Below are positions 25,123-31,294 of a stretch of DNA of 32,723 bases, piece by piece. The position numbers and the translations under genes were made by a program. Below the pieces are notes generated by a model. The model worked only from the letters and a program-made list of their open reading frames with translations. It searched no databases and was not told the DNA's origin. Positions within the stretch are counted from its first letter, which is position 1; every line of letters begins with the position of its first letter. The DNA is from Bacteroidales bacterium (GTDB taxonomy: Bacteria > Bacteroidota > Bacteroidia > Bacteroidales > UBA7960): positions 1 to 32,723 of the forward strand of contig JAHYJD010000032.1 of the NCBI GenBank assembly GCA_019429365.1. The letters run 5' to 3'.

Positions 25123-25468
25123 TCAACGGTTAAGAGTAAAAAAGCATTAACTTGTATGGCTTAAAAAAGTTCCAATTGTTGCTTGGCTCTTTTCTGAATA
25201 ATAAAAGAGGTTTCCTGGGATTTTTTATTGGATTTTTTGGGATTTTAAAGTAAAAATTGGTGGGGGATTTAAATCTATTTCCCTATATTACTGCAATAAC
25301 CTTGATCAGTAAATATGTTCTTATTTATGGCATCTTGCTGAAGTGGTCTATTATTTTTTGATTCAAGTAACACTTTTTTATAAAAAATATTACTTTTACC
25401 AAAGTAAGACTTCACTTAAAAGATAAATTTTATGCCCTAATTTTAATTTATAAACAAAATCTTTTACT
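25123..25468. other. AT-rich intergenic stretch upstream of the lectin-metallopeptidase gene
   Basis: No convincing gene or TAnnTTTG element was found. It contains a short inverted repeat, TTACTTT (25390-25396) and AAAGTAA (25401-25407), with a 4-base loop, which could be an operator or hairpin about 60 bases before the ATG at 25469. It also contains near-duplicate GGATTTTTT stretches around 25217-25240. Base composition is clearly lower in G+C than the porZ-recO side. Confidence 0.4.
25390..25407. repeat. Perfect 7-base inverted repeat (possible operator)
   Basis: TTACTTT-TACC-AAAGTAA lies about 60 bases upstream of the ATG at 25469. The half-sites suit a dimeric regulator, but chance is possible in AT-rich DNA. 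Confidence 0.3.
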
Positions 25469-26712
25469 ATGAAAAAAATCTTTTTTTTGACCTTTGCAAT
25501 TTTTGCTTTTTTTCTTGCGAAAAAGATACTAGCATAAAAGAAGAAACTCCTCAAACTGAAAATGAATTTCAGTATATCGACCTTAACTCTTTAAGAGAAA
25601 GTCCGATTTACAAGCTAATCCTTACTCTAGGTTTTGACGAATCAGAAATCCGAATTAGCGACAAATATTTAATTGTGCAAGGAGACATTTTATTTCCCCT
25701 GAGTTACTATAAAGAGATTTCAAGTAAACATTGGAGAACAGAGACCCTTGTTTCTTTTGAGAACCAAACTAACATAAGAGTAAAAATTGATAATTCAATA
25801 CCGCCTACAAGCCAGTGGAGAACAGCAATCAATCAGGCTATAACTAATTGGAATAATATTCCTGATTGTAGGCTCAATTTTTCTTTGGTTACATCCGGTC
25901 AATTTGATATCTTGATTAAAAGTGATGATGGGGTATTAGAGGATTACTTATGTTCATGTAGCTGGATTCCATATCCTTATTATTTGCCAGTTGCAGCTGC
26001 TGGAACTTTCCCTGTTGGGGGTAAGCCAGGTTCTGAAATATTAATAAATCTTGACGTGGAAGATTTTGATGCGGGCCCTTTGTCCTTAGCGCAAAAGACT
26101 TACAATATTTCTCATAACATAGGTCATTGCATGGGATTTCTTCACACTGATGCTCATGTTCATGAAGGTGTTTGGTACAATGATGTTTTTATTCCAGGCA
26201 CTTCATTTAATGATGAGTTTTCCATAATGAACTCACAGGATTTATGGAGAGATTGGAGCTTTTCACAAATGGATGTTTTCGCAATACAATATTTATATGG
26301 TGTTGGAAGGAGAGTTTGTTTAAGAACAAGTAATGGACATTATGTGCAAGCTTTAAATGGCGGTGGCGGAAATGTTGTTGCAAGCAGCACAAATCCTTAT
26401 GCTTGGGAAACTTTTCATCTAATGGAAAGTCCTCTTTACGGTCACCCATACTACGTTCTCCAAGCAAGAAATGGGAATTATTTACAAGCGGCAAATGGAG
26501 GAGGTGGAAACGTTGTTGCAAACAGTCCAAATCCGTGGGATTGGGAAACTTTTGAATTAATTCCCGGCCAGGAAAAAGGAACCTATTTTTTTAGAACGAA
26601 GACCACAGGTCATTTTCTTCAAGCAGAAAATGGAGGTGGAGGCAACCTAAATGCAACCAGCAATAATCCATGGGCTTGGGAATCCTTTGTTTTAATAAAT
26701 TCGCATTTTTAA
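25469..26712 (+). pseudogene. Frameshifted lipoprotein: M57-like metallopeptidase fold with HNIGH active site plus three-repeat beta-trefoil lectin-like domain
   Basis: ATG 25469 opens a lipoprotein signal (MKKIFFLTFAIFAFF). In that frame it soon stops (after LAKKILA), but the next frame continues SCEKDTSIKEETPQ and stays open to 26712. One extra T in the T7 run at 25507-25513 would join them into a lipoprotein of 414 residues. As it stands, the longest start-to-stop frame is 345 residues from GTG 25675, without a signal. The middle resembles the M57 (HEIGH) peptidases: INQAITNWNNIPDCRLNF, FPVGGKPGSEILIN, a zinc motif at 26113-26145, and the Met-turn-like SIMNSQ. The motif reads HNIGHCMGFLH, with Asn for the catalytic Glu, so it may bind zinc but should not cleave. 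The C-terminus has three repeats of about 45 residues (GGGGNVVA, WETF), a fascin/ricin-type beta-trefoil likely to bind sugars. It may be a phase-variable gene, a pseudogene or a sequencing error. Confidence 0.7.
26335..26688 (+). repeat. Three in-frame repeats of the beta-trefoil domain
   Basis: Related 81-base units lie at 26335-26415, 26473-26553 and 26608-26688 (spacing 138 and 135 bases). Each encodes G-x-Y/F-x-Q-A-x-N-G-G-G-G-N, then NP-x-x-WE-T/S-F. This threefold pattern is what a beta-trefoil fold needs. The first two units are also similar at the DNA level. Confidence 0.85.
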
Positions 26713-26723
26713 CATACATGAAA

Positions 26724-26739
26724 GCAAATTTATATTTGC
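26724..26739. terminator. Weak hairpin between the convergent lectin and membrane-protein genes
   Basis: GCAAAT (26724-26729) pairs with ATTTGC (26734-26739) around a 4-base loop. It is short and AT-rich, without a strong T run, so its action as a terminator is doubtful. Confidence 0.25.
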
Positions 26740-26783
26740 CCCCATTTCTTTCTGTTTTAAATCAAAGAAAATTAAATTTTCAT

Positions 26784-28139
26784 TTAAGGATATTCCGATT
26801 CTCCCCTTAAAGCTTTTTCATAATCGGGAATCTTGATAAGGTTCTCATAATTCTCGGGCCATTTTTTCTTACCGAAAATGGAAAAATAAGCCTCCTTGGT
26901 CATGCTGTCCCAGTGTAAAAGAGAAGACCGGTATTGGTTCATTTGAAACTGATTCAACCATATAAAGGCTAAAAAAATAAAAGCAGCCATCCCCTTTAGC
27001 CAAAGCTTAGAGTTGTTGGCTTTTTGAAAAAATGCTGCCAGGGGGATGGCCATAATCCCATACATGTCAATCATTGGCCTGGAACCGAAACTACCGCCAT
27101 ACCACCAGCACCACCAACTATAAATAATATAAATATTTAAAACCACGAAAATCAAAATGGGTAAAAATAAGGCCGGAACTTTTTTTCTAAGCCAAAAAAT
27201 TCCAATCAGGCCAAAAATCATCACGGGCGTATAAATTAACCAGCCTTTTCTGAAACTAAACAGGCCATGCCAAATGTTTGGCTTTAAAAAATAAAACTTC
27301 CCCTGGTCAAGATAAGAATTGAACAACCATTGACCGGTTTGCATTTTCCAAAAGGCCATTTGAGGCAATAAAACCAGGAAAGCCACAAAACCTGCCAGCA
27401 TTATTAGTTTCCAATTGTTCTTAAGCCTTTCGGCAAAGTCATTAACAGAAGCAATTCCTGTAAGAGTCGGAAACACCAAAACAATAATGTTAACAGGCCG
27501 AATCAGAACAATTAGTCCAGCAAGTAGGCCCATAACAATAGTATGTTGGATCCCTGGTTTTTTTATCCATTCCAAAGAAAAGTGGATAAATGCCGCAATT
27601 AAGGCAAAATTATACACATGCGCCATCCCAGGCTCAGAAATAACATAATAGATCAAATTGGTTGCAAAAAACACAAAGAGCAAAGTAATGCCTGTAATCG
27701 CCTCAGAATAATACCTGAGCAAAATTTTTCGCAAAAAATACAACCCTATAAATAGGTAAAAAAGGGCAGCAATAAAAATGGAAAAACCATAAGGCCAGGA
27801 ATAACCGTAGGAAGAAACAGGAAGTACCTGAGCAAACATATGAGCAACTAGAAAAAACGGAAGCCATAAAAAAGCCAATCCCATGGTCATCCTAACAATC
27901 GGTTTTCCACCGGGGGCTTCCTGTAGCCAAATAGTTCCGTCAAAATTTTCAGGCAATGATTTGGCAAATTCAAAAGAAAGATCATTAAAGATAAAAGCAG
28001 CCGGAAGATAAGCATAATATGAAATGACATCATTTTGGATCACCCGGTTCTTGCCCCAGGAGTTCAAATTCTTTCCATACCAGGCAGCAGCGATCATTAT
28101 GAAAATAATGGCTGCCATTGAGAAGTTTTTCTTTATCAT
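26784..28139 (-). CDS. Multi-spanning GT-C-like membrane glycosyltransferase (ArnT/PMT-like)
   Basis: The protein is 451 residues from the ATG at 28139 (MIKKNFSMAAIIFIMIAA), with AGGAG directly before it. An open frame back to 28319 overlaps the methyltransferase gene and is hydrophilic, so it is rejected. About ten hydrophobic segments are seen. After the first comes a periplasmic loop with an acidic pair region (NDVISYYAYLPAAFIFNDLS), as in GT-C enzymes that take sugars from polyprenyl phosphates. WWCWWYGGSFGSRPMIDMYG in the second half is found in many Bacteroidota membrane proteins of this type. The acceptor is unknown. It is the last gene of the minus-strand operon. Its base composition is lower in G+C than the first two genes of the operon (24 of 60 on the line from 27361). 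Confidence 0.65.
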   Translation of the reverse strand: MIKKNFSMAAIIFIMIAAAWYGKNLNSWGKNRVIQNDVISYYAYLPAAFIFNDLSFEFAKSLPENFDGTIWLQEAPGGKPIVRMTMGLAFLWLPFFLVAHMFAQVLPVSSYGYSWPYGFSIFIAALFYLFIGLYFLRKILLRYYSEAITGITLLFVFFATNLIYYVISEPGMAHVYNFALIAAFIHFSLEWIKKPGIQHTIVMGLLAGLIVLIRPVNIIVLVFPTLTGIASVNDFAERLKNNWKLIMLAGFVAFLVLLPQMAFWKMQTGQWLFNSYLDQGKFYFLKPNIWHGLFSFRKGWLIYTPVMIFGLIGIFWLRKKVPALFLPILIFVVLNIYIIYSWWCWWYGGSFGSRPMIDMYGIMAIPLAAFFQKANNSKLWLKGMAAFIFLAFIWLNQFQMNQYRSSLLHWDSMTKEAYFSIFGKKKWPENYENLIKIPDYEKALRGESEYP

Positions 28140-28165
28140 CTCCTGTAGCTTTAACACCTCTCTAA

Positions 28166-28897
28166 CTATTTTTTTACGGCCACCTGAATTACTGAAACAC
28201 CAGCAAAACGGCTTGTAAACAGATCTAGAACACGCCAAACAGGCACTAAGGCATTGAATAGTCTTAACTGATTGTTGGGTATTATCCTTTTTCTCAAAAC
28301 CTTTCCAGTGAAAAACCAACCAAAAATGGCCATAAAATTGAAATACTGTGAGTGCACAACATCAAACCCTGCAGCTTCCAATACCGCTTTCAATGATTTG
28401 CTAGTATATCGCCTGAAATGCTCAAGTTGTTCATCAAATGAATTATACAATGATTGAAAAGCCGGTACAAGAATAATAACCTTGCCTCCTTTTTTCAACA
28501 TCTTCCCGGCATTATCAAGAGCCTGAACATGATCTTCGATATGTTCCAATACGTTTAGGGCAAAAATGGTGTCAAATTTACCCTGCATATCAGGAAATTT
28601 TCTGACCAAATCCTTGTCAGAAAAATCCATTAGGTTTATTCCACCCAAATTAGCCTTATCTCCAAACTTTTTCTTCAGCAATGGAAAATAACTGTTCTCA
28701 TAATCGCTTAAATTGATATCAAACCCTCCATCAATGAAAAACTCCGAAATATTTCCAATACCACTACCAATTTCCAGTATTTTACCGCTGCAATGTGGTT
28801 TGATGGTTTCGAACATCCATCGATTAAATTTCCTGGCTTTAGAAATAACTTCAAGAGTCTCCGTGCCGTATTTAGAATTCCCGGTTTTTATAGTCAT
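28166..28897 (-). CDS. Class I SAM-dependent methyltransferase
   Basis: The 243-residue protein has motif I ILEIGSGIGNISEFF (SAM binding), an acidic residue after strand 2 (INLSDYENSYF), FDTIFALNVLEHIEDH (motif IV region) and MLKKGGKVIILVPAFQ. The C-terminal part is hydrophobic (YFNFMAIFGWFFTGKVL), suggesting contact with the membrane or a lipid-linked substrate. Similar proteins often sit in glycan or lipid-linked sugar clusters, and may methylate a sugar or the lipid carrier. It lies 26 bases before the GT-C-like gene 26784-28139 and 51 bases after the GT-C gene 28949-30439, so it is probably part of one operon. The substrate is not predictable. Confidence 0.82.
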   Translation of the reverse strand: MTIKTGNSKYGTETLEVISKARKFNRWMFETIKPHCSGKILEIGSGIGNISEFFIDGGFDINLSDYENSYFPLLKKKFGDKANLGGINLMDFSDKDLVRKFPDMQGKFDTIFALNVLEHIEDHVQALDNAGKMLKKGGKVIILVPAFQSLYNSFDEQLEHFRRYTSKSLKAVLEAAGFDVVHSQYFNFMAIFGWFFTGKVLRKRIIPNNQLRLFNALVPVWRVLDLFTSRFAGVSVIQVAVKK

Positions 28898-28948
28898 TGT
28901 ATTATTTAAGCAATTTCAAGAAAAAAGGACATTTGCAGATTTTCAGAC

Positions 28949-30439
28949 TTAGTCTTCACCCTTTTCAGGGACAAAACTATCGTTAGCAAAATTCTCGTCC
29001 ACGTCAAGCCTTCGGAAAACCGCTACTTTGTAATCTGTTTCGAAAATGGTAAAAGGATGCGCAGGTTCAAAAAGCCCCAGCATTTCATAATACGGACTGT
29101 TTTGCAAGTCTTCGAGCTTCACCCCTTCCAGGGCCATAAAATGCCCTTCCCAAATCACAATTTCACCAGGTTTTACTTCATAATGGGGTTTGGATGAATT
29201 GGGTAGCCTGAAGCGCGATTTGCTATCGTCAAAGGGATTCAGGTCAAGAAACATCTCAAAAGCAGGGTCAGAATAGTAGAGTTTATTCTGGTTAAGCTTT
29301 TCATGGATCATAAAATCGGCGGCTTCCTTCATCACTATGTTCATGCCATCGAGTTTCTGCGGGATGCGATACCTTTGGAAAGGAATAGAGACAAAAAGCG
29401 CCATTACTACGACTCCAAAAAAATAACCTGCTAGTTTTGGGCGGGTTAAGCGCTCGAGAGATTTAAATATTGTATTGAAGCCCCGTAATGCCAGCAGCGC
29501 CCCCACGGGAACGATGGAAATCATGTAGCGGTACATGCCCAGTGATCGCCCTATACCCGAGTACCACATTACCACGTGTGCCATAAAATACAGCGCAAAT
29601 GGCAAAATGATAAGTATGGCTTCATCCAAATGGCGACTCTCTCTCTTTCGAAGCAGATCGAACATTATGGCCAGAATACCAAGCGGAATCAGCAGGTAGT
29701 TAATTGCCCCGAAAATTTTTGGCCAAACATCGAAATAGTACCAGAAACTGCCCGTGCCATACATTTCGGCTTTGCCGGAATAAGGCATCTGGGTTATCAG
29801 CCAAAAGAAATCGCCAAAGTGAAAATAGCCAATAATGCTGTAAGTTAGGGTGCCGGTGAGCAACCATGGAATATGCCGGTATTGCTTTTTCACCAGGAAA
29901 AACAACCCGATAATGGGAATGATAATAATGCCTTCGGTCCGCACAAGGTGCGAGAAAGAAATGACCACGGCCGCCCAGAAGTATTTTTTTTCAAGGCAAA
30001 GCCATACCGTGGCCATAATAAAAAGCCCAAACAGCACTTCCACCTGCCCGGAAATGACCAGCAGGGTATAAATAGGAGTGAAGAAGACCAGAAAGGGCAA
30101 CAATAAGCGGTTGGAGTACCCAAGCTTTTTTGCAGAAAGCCACACCAACCAGGCACTTGCAATGCCCGAAAGCAAGTTGAAAACGGATACTCCTGAATGG
30201 CCAAATTGTGCAAAGGGGCTGGTAAGCAGGGTAAACACCGGCTTGGCCCAGTGATCGAGCAAAAATGCCGGAAACTGCCATGAATATCTTGAAAAGCGAT
30301 AATGCGTTACGCTGTCAGCATCGCCAACAAAGCCTTCTGAACGGAATAAAATCCACAAAAAGAAAAAAAAGAGACTCGATAAAATCAACCCAAGAGCAAG
30401 TTTCTCTTCAGGAAAATATTTTTCAGTTTTCTTAAGCAT
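28949..30439 (-). CDS. GT-C superfamily membrane glycosyltransferase
   Basis: The protein is 496 residues from the ATG at 30439 (MLKKTEKYFPEEKLALG). A start at 30505 would overlap the GT2 gene by 40 bases, so it is rejected. The first membrane segment is followed by a periplasmic loop containing GDADSVTHYRFSRYSW. This carries the Asp-containing pattern of PMT/ArnT-like enzymes, which transfer a sugar from a polyprenyl phosphate to a protein or lipid. About ten further hydrophobic segments follow, including HLVRTEGIIIIPIIGLFFLV. A soluble C-terminal domain of about 110 residues is periplasmic or cytoplasmic. It starts 26 bases after the GT2 gene, whose product probably makes its donor. The acceptor is unknown. 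G+C is near that of the core genes. Confidence 0.72.
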   Translation of the reverse strand: MLKKTEKYFPEEKLALGLILSSLFFFFLWILFRSEGFVGDADSVTHYRFSRYSWQFPAFLLDHWAKPVFTLLTSPFAQFGHSGVSVFNLLSGIASAWLVWLSAKKLGYSNRLLLPFLVFFTPIYTLLVISGQVEVLFGLFIMATVWLCLEKKYFWAAVVISFSHLVRTEGIIIIPIIGLFFLVKKQYRHIPWLLTGTLTYSIIGYFHFGDFFWLITQMPYSGKAEMYGTGSFWYYFDVWPKIFGAINYLLIPLGILAIMFDLLRKRESRHLDEAILIILPFALYFMAHVVMWYSGIGRSLGMYRYMISIVPVGALLALRGFNTIFKSLERLTRPKLAGYFFGVVVMALFVSIPFQRYRIPQKLDGMNIVMKEAADFMIHEKLNQNKLYYSDPAFEMFLDLNPFDDSKSRFRLPNSSKPHYEVKPGEIVIWEGHFMALEGVKLEDLQNSPYYEMLGLFEPAHPFTIFETDYKVAVFRRLDVDENFANDSFVPEKGED

Positions 30440-30465
30440 AATCGATGCTGTTGTTTTATCCCGTA

Positions 30466-31182
30466 TTAACGACGGCTCCAAATGTTGTATTTCAGAATGC
30501 ACCAAATGGCGCGGAAACCATCCTTCCAGTTGATCTTTTTTCCTTCTTCGTATGTGCGACCGTAGTATGAAATGCCCACTTCATAAATCCGAACTTTGGG
30601 GTAGCGCGAAACCTTGGCCGTAACTTCCGGCTCAAAACCGAAACGTCTTTCTTTCAGGTGAAGGCTTTTTATGATATCGGCCCTGAAAAGCTTGTAGCAG
30701 GTTTCCATATCCGAAAGATTCAGATTGGTAAACATGTTCGACAGAAAGGTCAGGAGCTTGTTTCCGATGGTATGCCAGAAAAACAATATTCGGTGAGGGT
30801 TACCTCCAAGAAATCGCGATCCGTAAACCACATCGGCATTGCCTTCGAGTATTGGCTTCAGCAGGTCTTTGTATTCGCGGGGGTCGTATTCCAGGTCGGC
30901 ATCCTGAATGAGAATAAAATCGCCTTTGGCCTCTTTAATGCCGCGGTGCAGGGCTGCCCCCTTGCCCATGTTAACCGGCTGGTGATAAAACTGGATGTTG
31001 GCCTGGTGGTTGCTTTTTATGAAACCCTCAACCACTTCGGCAGTATTGTCTTTGCTGCAGTCGTTCACAATAACCAGCTCCTTTTCAATACCATCGAGCT
31101 CAACGGCCAATACGCGTTCAAGAATGGCGGTGATGGTTCGGCCTTCGTTGTATGCCGGGATAATAATCGACAGTTTCTTCAT
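30466..31182 (-). CDS. Polyprenyl-phosphate sugar synthase (GT2, dolichol-phosphate mannosyltransferase-like)
   Basis: The 238-residue protein has a GT-A fold: [39 protein letters not shown] and the metal-binding DADLEYDP. Next come [34 protein letters not shown] and [20 protein letters not shown]. This wording is typical of dolichol-phosphate-mannose-synthase-like enzymes without C-terminal membrane segments. It would move a hexose, perhaps mannose, from a nucleotide sugar to a polyprenyl phosphate on the inner face of the inner membrane. It is the first gene of the operon and should feed the two GT-C-like proteins downstream. The sugar is not certain. Confidence 0.85.
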   Translation of the reverse strand: MKKLSIIIPAYNEGRTITAILERVLAVELDGIEKELVIVNDCSKDNTAEVVEGFIKSNHQANIQFYHQPVNMGKGAALHRGIKEAKGDFILIQDADLEYDPREYKDLLKPILEGNADVVYGSRFLGGNPHRILFFWHTIGNKLLTFLSNMFTNLNLSDMETCYKLFRADIIKSLHLKERRFGFEPEVTAKVSRYPKVRIYEVGISYYGRTYEEGKKINWKDGFRAIWCILKYNIWSRR

Positions 31183-31266
31183 TATTCAGGTCAGTCAGAA
31201 ATAATTGGTAAAAGTATGAATAAAAATTTAAGTGAAACGCGTTTGTATTGACCTCCAAAAATCCCG

Positions 31267-31273
31267 TACTTTG
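31267..31273 (+). promoter_or_regulatory. Possible promoter for the CotH-type gene
   Basis: TACTTTG resembles the -7 consensus but is one base short in the spacer (TAnTTTG). TTTG at 31242-31245 is 21 bases upstream, a suitable -33 position. It lies 22 bases before the ATG at 31295 and 55 before the ATG at 31328. Confidence 0.3.
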
Positions 31274-31294
31274 GAAGGTTGAAAAAACAGAAAA

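Noticed and set aside
24889-25164. Plus-strand open frames of 91-99 codons across the gene remnant
   Set aside because: They have no family resemblance and run antisense to the more protein-like minus-strand frame.
26335-26688. Regularly spaced repeats considered as a CRISPR-like array
   Set aside because: The units are in frame, protein-coding, too long and too variable, and there are no cas genes.
28140-28319. 60-residue Cys-rich extension of the last operon membrane protein
   Set aside because: It lies inside the 3' end of the methyltransferase gene and precedes a normal ATG with AGGAG.
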